Below are positions 1 to 8,391 of a stretch of DNA of 64,000 nucleotides, piece after piece. The translations under genes were made by a program, and so were the position numbers. Each line of letters starts with the position of its first letter. Position 1 is the stretch's first letter. The DNA comes from Bryobacter sp964387685. Lineage in GTDB: Bacteria; Acidobacteriota; Terriglobia; Bryobacterales; Bryobacteraceae. Location: contig CAYLXK010000002.1 of NCBI GenBank assembly GCA_964387685.1, positions 310,001 to 374,000 on the forward strand. Direction: 5' to 3'. The notes under the pieces were generated by a model. It had not been told where the DNA came from, searched no databases, and saw nothing but the letters and a program-made list of their open reading frames with translations.

Positions 1-278
1 GAAACGTCCTGCTGAATGCCCGCCAGCCACGGCGTTCCAATCGCGAAGCCGGGCGGAAAGAAGACCGGAACGCCGAACGACTGAAACCAGGTGAGCGTCG
101 GCTCCAGGCTCAGGAAGATCACCGCCCACAACATATGCTTCGAGAATCCTCCGCCGACCCAGAAAACTGTGCCGCCCTCTTTACGAAGCGCAATTCCGGC
201 GTTCAAGAGGCAGATGAAGGCAGCAGGACCCGTCAGAAGCAAAAGGACGCGCATGATGTCGTAAAGCAAAGTGGGCAT
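1..278 (-). CDS. Partial membrane protein of the T4SS block
   Basis: The coding region starts at an ATG at 278 behind a clear GGAGA ribosome site and runs off the left window edge, so only about 92 N-terminal residues are visible. They begin MPTLLYDIMRVLLLLTG and contain two hydrophobic stretches, one at residues 8-30 and one around 46-60, with a KEGG turn between them. It follows the VirB2-like pilin gene on the same strand, 97 bp downstream, so it is probably another inner-membrane part of the conjugation machine (VirB3/TrbD or VirB6/TrbL position). The family cannot be named from this fragment. Confidence 0.6.
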   Translation of the reverse strand, partial: MPTLLYDIMRVLLLLTGPAAFICLLNAGIALRKEGGTVFWVGGGFSKHMLWAVIFLSLEPTLTWFQSFGVPVFFPPGFAIGTPWLAGIQQDV

Positions 279-375
279 GGGATGTCTCCACGGAAATGCA
301 AACAATGGAGCAGCGGAATCGCCGGCGCAACTGGCTGAACTCCGCCACTCCACACTGAAGGGCGAGTGCGCGAAC

Positions 376-741
376 CTACGAAACGCCGCCTCCGCCTTGC
401 GCGATCCAGAACTCGAGCAAACGCGTGACACCCGATACGGCGAGACAGCCGAGAGCTGTGACGACGTACCGCATGACACCGCGGCCCGAGATGTAGGACA
501 CGAGCCCGCCAGCGATGGCGAGCGCGGCGCCTACGGGCGCGATGACGTTGCCGATCCAGTTCACCAGGTTGAGGAAAGCGCCTTCCGGTTGCGCGCCGGT
601 TTGGCCCTGTACCGCCACGTTGGTCTGGGGTGCGCCCCCCAGATTTTGCGCGACCAGGACGATGTTGGTGCTGACCATAAGCATGAGAATCGCTGCGAGG
701 AGCAACGCTGCCCGCCGCTTCATTCCCGACATTTGCTGCAT
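376..741 (-). CDS. VirB2/TrbC-like conjugative pilin
   Basis: The product is 121 residues. A long N-terminal signal-like hydrophobic segment (about 7-30, after MKRRAA) is followed by two more membrane segments (about 56-84 and 91-112). This is the small three-hydrophobic-segment layout of TrbC/VirB2 prepilins, which are processed and inserted into the inner membrane before pilus assembly. The ATG at 741 is preceded by GGGAGG at a normal distance, which fixes the start. VirB9, VirB10 and transglycosylase genes on the same strand further right support a type IV secretion role. Pilins are poorly conserved, so the call rests on size, topology and context. Confidence 0.65.
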   Translation of the reverse strand: MQQMSGMKRRAALLLAAILMLMVSTNIVLVAQNLGGAPQTNVAVQGQTGAQPEGAFLNLVNWIGNVIAPVGAALAIAGGLVSYISGRGVMRYVVTALGCLAVSGVTRLLEFWIAQGGGGVS

Positions 742-766
742 AGGGGTTAACCTCCCGATTCGTTGT

Positions 767-790
767 CAGGCCCAGCGGGTGCTGAGCCTG
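767..790 (-). promoter_or_regulatory. Leader hairpin upstream of the pilin gene
   Basis: The strand carrying the pilin gene reads CAGGCTCAGC, ACCC, GCTGGGCCTG. This is a 10-bp stem with one U-G wobble and a 4-base loop, 26 bases before the ATG and just before the ribosome site. It could be an operator or a leader hairpin. No T-run follows, so it is not a classic terminator. Confidence 0.35.
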
Positions 791-1257
791 ATTGGAGGAT
801 AGGGGTCCTTGTACAGATCGCGAAACGAGTTTTGAGATTGCGGATCCGAGTGCCGTTTCGGTTAAGATCGCCGGCCACGCGAAAGAGCGCGGCAGAAGCG
901 TCCGGCGCGACCTCAACTTCCGGAAGCCGATAATCCGTCCAGAGTCCCGCTGGTCAATCGGCAAGTTCCCTGAAGTCATCCGATAGGCCCGGCCTTCGGC
1001 TCAGCGCTCACTCCAGTTCGGCCCACACCGAGCAAACAATGAACTTGACGCGAATGATGGCCAGTCAGGCTGCGATCTGGTTGGCACTGTCGACGTCCAT
1101 CTTGGGGAGACGGCTCTAGACTGCAAATACAGGAGAACGCGTTTTCCTGGACCACTATCTGGCGATACGGTTTTCGCCGGTATCCGCACTTGGCATCTTA
1201 TGCGAGCCAGATCGAGCACAACTAGAGCACGGCAAATCCCTGAACTAGTGCCTCCCA

Positions 1258-1263
1258 TATAAT
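1258..1263 (+). promoter_or_regulatory. Likely -10 box of the GHKL-helicase operon
   Basis: A perfect TATAAT lies 18 bases before the ATG at 1282. No good -35 hexamer is seen at the expected spacing. Transcription from it would give a leader of only about 12 bases without a Shine-Dalgarno sequence. Confidence 0.4.
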
Positions 1264-1281
1264 GTTCTATACCCGAACCTT

Positions 1282-3435
1282 ATGCAGGTACTTGAAGTCG
1301 AAGTCGCGCAGGATCACATCGACGGATTGTCACGTGCCAAGAAGCCGATCCTCGGCTTGGCGGAGCTGATCTGGAATAGCGTCGATGCGGACGCCACGCA
1401 AGTCACGGTTCGGCTCAACCGGAACAGCATGAATGGTCTCGACGCAATCCATGTGATCGACAACGGTCTGGGTATCACGATGGCGGATGCGAAAGCGGGC
1501 TTCGGTCACTTGGGCGGTTCCTGGAAGAAGCTTGATCGACAGTCGCGCCGAGAAAAGCGCATCCTGCACGGCAAGCAAGGCCAGGGACGATACAGGGCGT
1601 ACTCGCTCTGCGAGAAGGCAGAGTGGCAAAGCGTCTACCTCGCCAACGGAGCGCTCCACGAGTTCACGATCACGGGGACCACGCAAAACAAGCGCCGCTT
1701 CACGATTTCCGACGAGACGCCAACCACCAAGGGCGAGACGGGCACGACGGTAACTCTGTCGAGCATCATTCCGCAGCAAGGCTCGCTCGACGCTGATCGC
1801 GCGGTGACCGAGCTGAACCGCATCCTTGCTATCTACTTGAAGCAGTATCCGCAGGTCAGGATTTCTTACGACGGCACCGCCGTTGATCCGTCAGCGCTGG
1901 AAGACCGGAGGACGAACTATGAGCTTCCCGACTTCACGACCGAGGACGGGACCACCTATCGGGCAACACTGACCATCATCGAATGGAAGATAGAGATCGA
2001 GCGCGCCCTCTACCTCTGCACGCAGAACGGTTTCACGCTCCGCGAAATGGCGCCTGGCATCCATGCGCCGAACTACCGCTTCACCGCCTACCTCCGCTCA
2101 ACGCTCCTTGAGGAGATGGAAGAGGCCGGGAACATCGACATGGACGAGTTCACCGACCTTAAAAAGCTGCTCGACATCACCAAAGACCAGATGCGACGGC
2201 ATTTCCTCCAGCGCGATGCCGAGAAAGCCTCTAGTGTCGTTGACCGCTGGAAAGAAGAGCAGGTGTACCCGTTCGAAGGCCCGCCGAAAGACGTCATTGA
2301 GGAAACGGAACGCCAGCTCTTCGACGTCGTCGCCTCCAACCTCGACGCGTACGTCTCAGACTTCAAAGAGGTCAAGCCGAAGGCCAGGAAGCTCACCTTC
2401 AACTTGCTACGCTATGCGCTTGAAAGCAATCCTTCCTCGTTGCAGTTCATCCTCACAGAAGTCGTTGGCTTGCCGAAGGACAAGCAGGACGAGTTCGCCG
2501 CGCTCCTGCAGAAGACCTCGCTCATCGCGATGATCAACGCGAGCAAGATCGTCACGGACCGGCTCGACTTCCTCAAAGGCCTGGAGTACCTCCTTTACGA
2601 CCCTGAGATGCGAGCAACCGTGAAGGAACGGTCGCAGTTGCATAAGCTCGTGTCCCGGAACACGTGGGTTTTCGGAGAAGAATTCTTCCTGGTGAACGAC
2701 GACGAAAGCCTCGAAAACGTGCTGCGCAAACACGTCAAGGGCGTCTTGTTCGACGCGGACCTTGACCCGCCCGTCATCAGGCCCGAAGGCACAACTGGCG
2801 TCGTGGATATCGGCTTATCGAGCATCCCGCCGGACGAGGAGATCGTGGAGAGCGACGTGATGATCGCGAAAATCCTGGGACGCGGTACCACCTCGGAGGC
2901 ACGCCAGCACCTTGTGATCGAGCTCAAGCGCCCCAGCCAGCCCGTGAACGCTGCCGTGATTGGACAGGCCGAGAGCTACGGGTTCGCGGTAGCTGCGGAT
3001 GACCGGTTCCAGAACGTGCGCACGAACTGGAGTTTCTGGGCAGTGAGCACGCGCATGGACAAGTACGCGACGCTCAAAGCGCAACAAGAGGGACTCCCTC
3101 GGGGCGTTGTCTACCAGAGTAAAGCGGACGCGGAGCGTAACTACAACTTGACGATATGGGCCAAGTCTTGGTCCGAGATCATCGAGCAATGCTCCTCCCG
3201 TCTCCGGTTCTTTCAGGAACGGCTGAATTACAATGCCAACCAAAGCTCGGGGAAACAATTCCTCCGAGACACTTACCCGAAATTCATACCGAACTTCGTG
3301 AAGGACGAGAACGCGACAGCCGAGGACGAGGATGACGAGGTAACGCCTCCTGCTGCGACCCCAGGCCCGGATGCGAGCGCGACCCCGGCGAATGGTCGAG
3401 GCAAACGTGCTCGTGCGCCGCGGCGGAAGAAGTAG
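1282..3435 (+). CDS. GHKL (MutL/MORC-type) ATPase with C-terminal nuclease-like domain
   Basis: The 717-residue protein has the four Bergerat-fold motifs of GHKL ATPases: N-box ELIWNSVDADA (28-38), G1 DNGLG (60-64), G2 GKQGQGR (97-103) and G3 GETGTT (151-156). This arrangement is closer to MutL/MORC than to a histidine kinase, and no kinase or receiver domain is present. A long helical middle region follows. The C-terminal part has D509 and IELKRP with E547 and K549, preceded by WVFGEEFF, matching a PD-(D/E)xK nuclease core similar in style to Shedu/DUF4263 domains. The tail (from about 670) is acidic, then very basic. Only 22 bp separate it from the helicase gene, so they form one operon. 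MORC-like GHKL ATPases paired with SF2 helicases are known in restriction-like bacterial systems; the defence role here is inferred. Confidence 0.85.
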   Translation: MQVLEVEVAQDHIDGLSRAKKPILGLAELIWNSVDADATQVTVRLNRNSMNGLDAIHVIDNGLGITMADAKAGFGHLGGSWKKLDRQSRREKRILHGKQGQGRYRAYSLCEKAEWQSVYLANGALHEFTITGTTQNKRRFTISDETPTTKGETGTTVTLSSIIPQQGSLDADRAVTELNRILAIYLKQYPQVRISYDGTAVDPSALEDRRTNYELPDFTTEDGTTYRATLTIIEWKIEIERALYLCTQNGFTLREMAPGIHAPNYRFTAYLRSTLLEEMEEAGNIDMDEFTDLKKLLDITKDQMRRHFLQRDAEKASSVVDRWKEEQVYPFEGPPKDVIEETERQLFDVVASNLDAYVSDFKEVKPKARKLTFNLLRYALESNPSSLQFILTEVVGLPKDKQDEFAALLQKTSLIAMINASKIVTDRLDFLKGLEYLLYDPEMRATVKERSQLHKLVSRNTWVFGEEFFLVNDDESLENVLRKHVKGVLFDADLDPPVIRPEGTTGVVDIGLSSIPPDEEIVESDVMIAKILGRGTTSEARQHLVIELKRPSQPVNAAVIGQAESYGFAVAADDRFQNVRTNWSFWAVSTRMDKYATLKAQQEGLPRGVVYQSKADAERNYNLTIWAKSWSEIIEQCSSRLRFFQERLNYNANQSSGKQFLRDTYPKFIPNFVKDENATAEDEDDEVTPPAATPGPDASATPANGRGKRARAPRRKK

Positions 3436-3457
3436 TAAACCGTTCGGCGGAGATTAA

Positions 3458-5977
3458 ATGCCATTAGATTTCAACAAGCTACGAGACGCGAAGAAGCAGC
3501 CACCTGTCGTTGACCCGGTCGAGATCTTCCGCCGCTTGCCCAAAAAGGCCGATATCAAGGACCTCTATGGCAGCCAAACCGAGGTCTTGAACGCGTGGTT
3601 CGCTGATCGTGCGAAGCCCGATCACGTCGTGAAACTGCACACGGGTGGCGGCAAGACGCTCGTCGGCCTGTTGATGGCGCAGTCGATACTGAACGAGACC
3701 TCCGAACCCGTCGTATTCCTTTGCCCCAATAACCACCTGGTCGCGCAGACACTCAGGAAGGCAGCCGAGTACAGCATCCCTGCCGTCCCATACGAGAAGC
3801 AGTTCCCTGATGACTTCGTGAACGGGAAGAGCGTCATGATAGGGACGTATGCGGCCCTTTTTCATGGCTACAGTAAGTTCGGAGTCCAGGGCAAGGAGAT
3901 ACTCAAGCTCGGCGGGGTTATCGTGGATGACGCGCACGTGGGGTCGAACATCCTGCGGGACCAGTTCTCGATCCGGGTGCCCCGCGAGATGCCAAACGAG
4001 GCCTACGCGACACTCACGGGCATGTTCCGCCTCGCATTCAAGGAAGTCGGCCAACTCGGCACCTTCGACGACGTTGTGAGCGGCGCGGACCATAGCGTTC
4101 TCGAAGTCCCCTTCTGGAACTGGCTAGAGAAGCTCGATGAGGTACAGGGCCTCCTCAAGGCTCACTCGAAGGAGAAGGATTATTACGAATACCAGTGGCC
4201 CTTCTTGCGTGATTCCCTGAACTGCTGCCATTGCTTCATCGACAAGAAGGCCGTCGTCGTGACGCCCATCCTCCCGCTCGTGGACCTGATACCGTCATTC
4301 GCGACAGCAAGACACCGCGTCTTCATGTCGGCCACGATCCCGGATGATAGCGAGATCATCCGGACGTTCGACGCGAAGCCCGATGCACTGTTAGCACCAC
4401 TCGCGTCTAAGTCACTCGCGGGAGTGAGCGAGCGGATGATCATCGTCCCCGAACTCCTGGGATTCAAAATCACTGACGTCTACGCGACCATCCGCAAGCT
4501 CTGTGAGAACTGCGCTAAGAAAAAGCTGAGTACAGTCATCCTCGTGCCGTCCGGCAAGGCGGCTGAGGCATGGAGCACGGTAGCAGAGCATCCTGAGACC
4601 CCGAACGCAGTAGAGGCAAAAGTCGAACAACTCGTGAACGGGACATCATACGGCCCGCTCGCCCTCGCGAACCGGTACGACGGTATCGACCTCCCGAACG
4701 GTGCTTGCCGACTACTCGTCATGAGTGGCCTCCCGAAGGCTGTGGGCGAGTACGAGTTACACCGCGCGAACGTCTTCGCGGGCGCAGCAGCTCTGAGCCG
4801 CGCGATCGCGCAGAAGATCGAACAAGGCATGGGACGAGCGGCACGCGGTCCCGGCGACTACTGCGTCATCATCGTCCTCGGAAAGGACCTCGTGTCGTGG
4901 CTCGGCAAGGACGCGAATCTGAAGTTCCTGACAACGAGCACGTACTCACAACTGGAGATGGGCATCGAGATCAGCAAGAGCATCGTTGAATCGAAAGACT
5001 TCATGGACACAATCAACCGGTGCTTCACGAGAGAAAAGGGCTGGGTGACGTATCACGCCGAGACGCTTGCCGACCTCACTTTCAATATCGCGATTCAGAA
5101 GGAACAGATCGACCGGGCGGCAGCGGAACGCCAAGCGCTCCAGTTATGGCGCGACGGGCACCCCGAGCAGGCAATCGCGAAACTGACCAAACAGTGTGAC
5201 GTCCCAAGCATCGAGAGCCCTGAGCGCGGCTGGCTGCTCCAGTTCGCAGCACGTATCGCGCTGGACTGGGGGCAGAAAGACCACGCCCTGGAACTACAGC
5301 AACGCGCGTTCGCGGAGAACAAGAACCTTTGCCGGCCGCCCGTAGGAGCACCGAAGGTCGAGGTCGTCCTTCCCGGGCCGCAGGCACAAGGGATGGTTAA
5401 GCAGCTCAAGCCGTTCCGCTACAAGCGCGGATACATCGCACAGTTCGACGAGACCGTCTCCCTGCTCGTCCCCAATTCGAGTGCCAACCAGTTCGAGCAA
5501 GCGATGGCGGATCTCGGGACGATGCTCGGCTTCGAGACGAGTCGACCCGAGAAGACGTATGGCAAGGGGCCGGACCTGCTCTGGCTCATATCGACCGAGG
5601 TCGGGCTGATCATGGAAGCGAAGAGCCGCAAGATGATGGCGAACGCGATGACGAAGAGTCAGCATGGGCAACTCCTCGTTTCCGAGAACTGGTTCAAAGA
5701 GACGTACCCGAAGATGACTGGGATCCGCGTCTCGATTCACCCGAACGTGACGGCCACCAAGAAGTCCGTACCGACCGGGACCAAAGCGCTCACACTCGCA
5801 AAGCTCGATGAGCTAATAGGAGAAACCCGAAGAATCATCACGGCCTTGAGCGAGTCCGGGCACCCCGACAAGCAACTCGCCGGGTACTGCGAGGAACTGC
5901 TCAATAAAACGAACCTCGCGCCGGACCGGTTCGTAAAACACTACCTCGTGGATTTTGAGGTTGTCGAGACGGACTAG
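3458..5977 (+). CDS. SF2 helicase with C-terminal PD-(D/E)xK-like domain
   Basis: The 839-residue protein shows helicase motifs in order: a possible Q-motif GSQ (38-40), Walker A HTGGGKT (61-67), motif Ia LCPNNHLVAQ (88-97), motif II DDAH (157-160), motif III SAT (291-293) and motif VI QGMGRAAR (456-463). A TPR-like helical stretch lies around 555-625. The end carries GPDLLW with D706 and EAK with E720/K722, the spacing of a PD-(D/E)xK nuclease core. ATG is preceded by GGAG, 22 bp after the GHKL ATPase gene. It likely translocates on nucleic acid using ATP while the partner or its own C-terminus cuts. No methylase gene is adjacent, so self/non-self marking by methylation is not evident. Confidence 0.85.
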   Translation: MPLDFNKLRDAKKQPPVVDPVEIFRRLPKKADIKDLYGSQTEVLNAWFADRAKPDHVVKLHTGGGKTLVGLLMAQSILNETSEPVVFLCPNNHLVAQTLRKAAEYSIPAVPYEKQFPDDFVNGKSVMIGTYAALFHGYSKFGVQGKEILKLGGVIVDDAHVGSNILRDQFSIRVPREMPNEAYATLTGMFRLAFKEVGQLGTFDDVVSGADHSVLEVPFWNWLEKLDEVQGLLKAHSKEKDYYEYQWPFLRDSLNCCHCFIDKKAVVVTPILPLVDLIPSFATARHRVFMSATIPDDSEIIRTFDAKPDALLAPLASKSLAGVSERMIIVPELLGFKITDVYATIRKLCENCAKKKLSTVILVPSGKAAEAWSTVAEHPETPNAVEAKVEQLVNGTSYGPLALANRYDGIDLPNGACRLLVMSGLPKAVGEYELHRANVFAGAAALSRAIAQKIEQGMGRAARGPGDYCVIIVLGKDLVSWLGKDANLKFLTTSTYSQLEMGIEISKSIVESKDFMDTINRCFTREKGWVTYHAETLADLTFNIAIQKEQIDRAAAERQALQLWRDGHPEQAIAKLTKQCDVPSIESPERGWLLQFAARIALDWGQKDHALELQQRAFAENKNLCRPPVGAPKVEVVLPGPQAQGMVKQLKPFRYKRGYIAQFDETVSLLVPNSSANQFEQAMADLGTMLGFETSRPEKTYGKGPDLLWLISTEVGLIMEAKSRKMMANAMTKSQHGQLLVSENWFKETYPKMTGIRVSIHPNVTATKKSVPTGTKALTLAKLDELIGETRRIITALSESGHPDKQLAGYCEELLNKTNLAPDRFVKHYLVDFEVVETD

Positions 5978-6177
5978 CTCCGCTCGTCTTCGACTTCTTC
6001 GGATGTGAATCGTATTCGTTTGTCGATCATTGCCTCTGGCAGGGAGACTTCGCCGGTGAAAGAGACGACGCCCAATGTCGAGCCTTGATTGGTGAGCGTC
6101 CGGGACGGCTGCGTAGGGACCGCAGAGTTTACGACTTCTTTCGAAGCAGACGCCACCAATTGCAACGCGATGGACAC
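5974..6177 (-). CDS. Small hypothetical protein
   Basis: A 67-codon frame with a GTG start and no clear ribosome site ends convergently, 4 bases inside the helicase stop. The C-terminal half (SLPEAMIDKRIRFTSEEVED) has ordinary protein-like composition and may be a small gene or the tail of a decayed one. An in-frame stop lies a few codons upstream of the GTG. No family is recognised and coding status is uncertain. Confidence 0.25.
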   Translation of the reverse strand: MSIALQLVASASKEVVNSAVPTQPSRTLTNQGSTLGVVSFTGEVSLPEAMIDKRIRFTSEEVEDERS

Positions 6178-6234
6178 TGATGCGCTGGGCGCCGGTCAGT
6201 TACCTAGTCCGGCAGGGAATCTCACGCAACAAAG

Positions 6235-8286
6235 CTAACAGCGAATCTGAGTAATGCCGAATTCAAAATCGGCGGGTTCCAATGGCGGTAGATCGAGTGC
6301 GTCAACAGGCATTCGCTGCATTGCTGATCTCTTCGCAGCTGAGACAATGGCCTCAACATCAGCGGGAGAGATCCCTCGCAGTCTTTCGACGACGATTCCA
6401 AACTGGTCGCCGCTTGCGAGGCGCGCTTTCCCAAGGAAGCGCTTCAACAGCGTTTCATATCCAGCATCATCTGGGGTCACGACTGCGATCTTCTCGCTGA
6501 ACCGTCCCCCGCGTAGAATTCTTGGATCTACCCGCTCGATGTAGTTCGTCGTGCCGATCAGAAAGACATTGTGCTCGGGACGGAGGTTGCTGATCTCAAT
6601 CAGCGCTTGCTCGACAAGTTGGACGTCGTGTTGCCCAAGCGCCCCATTCATTGAAGGGAAAAGCCCGTCCATCTCATCAAAAAGCAGAATCGACGGGGCG
6701 TGTTCTTTGGCGCGGGCGAACACTTCCGCCAGTCGCTTCACGGAGCCCCCAACCGCTCCTTGCAAAACGTCACTTGGCGACAGCGGGTAGAAACTCCGGT
6801 TGGTCTGAGAGGCGATCAGCTGGGCGGTGAGCGTTTTCCCGGTTCCCGGTGTTCCCGTTAGGATCAGTCCCGTCGGAGGCGCCAGCCCCAGTTTCTCGGC
6901 TCGGCCGGGTTGGAGGAGCGTGATCAGTGCTTGCAGGTCCTTGACCGTCGAAGCGGGGAGGACCACGTCGTCCCATTCGACCCTTTCAAAATTGGGCCTG
7001 TCGGCTCCACCTGAAGCTTCGAGGGCAGCCAGCAAGTGCTTCTCGGTAAGCGCAACTCCCCTCGCGCCGAGCACGGCGCGGTCAACCAGACTCTTTAGGC
7101 GAGCCGGACTCCACCCTGGCGTCCGACGTGCCAAGTCAGTCAATACGCCCGTCAGCGCCCGATGTCGACACACAAGCGCCTTCAGAATCTCCTCACGTTC
7201 ATTCGCATCTGGCAGGTCGAGGCGGAGTTTGGCGTCGAAACGCCCTTCGCGGACCAAAGTGGGCTCAAGCCCGTCGAGCACATTCGTCGCTGCAACCAGC
7301 AGAAAGCCGTCCCATTGGCGACTCTGATCGATGGACTGCATCAACTGGGTGGTGACCGCGTTGTATTCGCGCCCGGCACCGCCAGCGTCAGTTCCGTTGC
7401 CCTGAGCCTGCTTTCGGCTTCCAATGGAATCGATTTCGTCTAGGAACAGCACGATGGGCCGGCACTGATAGGCCAACTCAAAGACCCGACGGATCTCGGC
7501 GGCGGTGGAGCCAATGTGCACGCCGATCAGTTCTGGACAGCGCACATGCTGGAAGCCGACGCGGTACTCTCCCGCTGTCGCTTCGGCGATCAGATTCTTC
7601 CCGGTCCCTTGGGGCCCGTAAAGCAGAATCCCATTGCGGGTCACACCGCTGCTGTTGTGACGCAGTCGGTTCTCTGCGACTAAACGGATCTCATCCTTGA
7701 CTCGGTTCATCCCACCGACGTCCTTGAAGCTGACAGACGGAAGCGGACTCTGAACCGGTACATGGGTTGTGGAATGGTGGGCTGTCGTTGTTGCCATCAG
7801 CCGAGGACGCGTGGGCTTGAGTGCCCGCGCAGTCCACAGCAGCCCGACGAACAAAAGCCCCACCCAAACTGCGGCGAATAAAATCGTCCAACTGGCAAGA
7901 CCAGGGAAGAGCGTCTCAAGGCGCTGCATGCCCATTCGGAGATTCATCAGAGAAGCGCCGACAGCCACAAACCGCGCCAAGAGCAATAGGAGGCGTGGAG
8001 TTGGAGTGGGTAGCAGGAAAAGTACGAGCCACGAAACTGCCAGCGACAGAACATCGTCGAGGCGACTTGCGAGAGGGTTGAGCAGCACATATTCGCCCCC
8101 GACCATCGCGGTGCCGACAACGGCTCTCTTTACCCAGGCTGATTTCTGGCCCGGGGAAGCTGTATTGGCGCGTTGCGAAAGAAAGGAAATCTCGTCCGCA
8201 GCCGACCGCGCACCTGTGCCGATCCACCGTCCAATCCAGTGGGCCAGGTTGGGGCCGGACTGTTCAGGTCCAGAAGAATACGGCAT
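6235..8286 (-). CDS. Membrane-anchored tandem AAA+ ATPase
   Basis: The start at 8286 (MPYSSG) is chosen because GGAGAAGG lies just upstream; this gives 683 residues. Two to three hydrophobic segments occupy about 55-155, then an FtsH-like entry SFKDVGG (186-192). AAA domain 1 has GPQGTGKN (224-231) and Walker B FLDEID (281-286). Domain 2 has GTPGTGKT (478-485) and LLFDEMD (534-540). The first P-loop ends in Asn instead of Thr/Ser, which would weaken magnesium binding. There is no HExxH, so it is not an FtsH protease. It lies 105 bp downstream of virB10 on the same strand, in the place where a secretion ATPase could be expected, but it is not a VirB4, VirB11 or VirD4 type. The role in secretion is inferred from position. 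Confidence 0.75.
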   Translation of the reverse strand: MPYSSGPEQSGPNLAHWIGRWIGTGARSAADEISFLSQRANTASPGQKSAWVKRAVVGTAMVGGEYVLLNPLASRLDDVLSLAVSWLVLFLLPTPTPRLLLLLARFVAVGASLMNLRMGMQRLETLFPGLASWTILFAAVWVGLLFVGLLWTARALKPTRPRLMATTTAHHSTTHVPVQSPLPSVSFKDVGGMNRVKDEIRLVAENRLRHNSSGVTRNGILLYGPQGTGKNLIAEATAGEYRVGFQHVRCPELIGVHIGSTAAEIRRVFELAYQCRPIVLFLDEIDSIGSRKQAQGNGTDAGGAGREYNAVTTQLMQSIDQSRQWDGFLLVAATNVLDGLEPTLVREGRFDAKLRLDLPDANEREEILKALVCRHRALTGVLTDLARRTPGWSPARLKSLVDRAVLGARGVALTEKHLLAALEASGGADRPNFERVEWDDVVLPASTVKDLQALITLLQPGRAEKLGLAPPTGLILTGTPGTGKTLTAQLIASQTNRSFYPLSPSDVLQGAVGGSVKRLAEVFARAKEHAPSILLFDEMDGLFPSMNGALGQHDVQLVEQALIEISNLRPEHNVFLIGTTNYIERVDPRILRGGRFSEKIAVVTPDDAGYETLLKRFLGKARLASGDQFGIVVERLRGISPADVEAIVSAAKRSAMQRMPVDALDLPPLEPADFEFGITQIRC

Positions 8287-8391
8287 GGGCCTTCTCCGGG
8301 CGAGCATCCTCAGATTACCTGATTCCTCTCGCGGCCGGAAGCGACCCATGCCGCCCCAATGACACACTTGTAAAGTCGTCCCACTCGCAGC

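Larger units (their letters stand above)
742..1281. other. 540-bp intergenic region between two divergent operons
   Basis: No convincing gene was found; the open frames here have no recognisable product and no good start. The stretch should hold the leader of the minus-strand pilin operon (left end) and the promoter of the plus-strand GHKL ATPase gene (right end). The inverted repeat at 767-790 and the TATAAT box at 1258-1263 are listed separately. Confidence 0.5.

Noticed and set aside
233..979. 248-codon minus-strand frame overlapping the pilin gene
   Set aside because: Arg-rich, no start signal, and overlaps the better supported pilin frame.
1001..1258. 85-codon minus-strand frame in the 742-1281 gap
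   Set aside because: No ribosome site, no known motif, and it covers the likely promoter of the GHKL gene.
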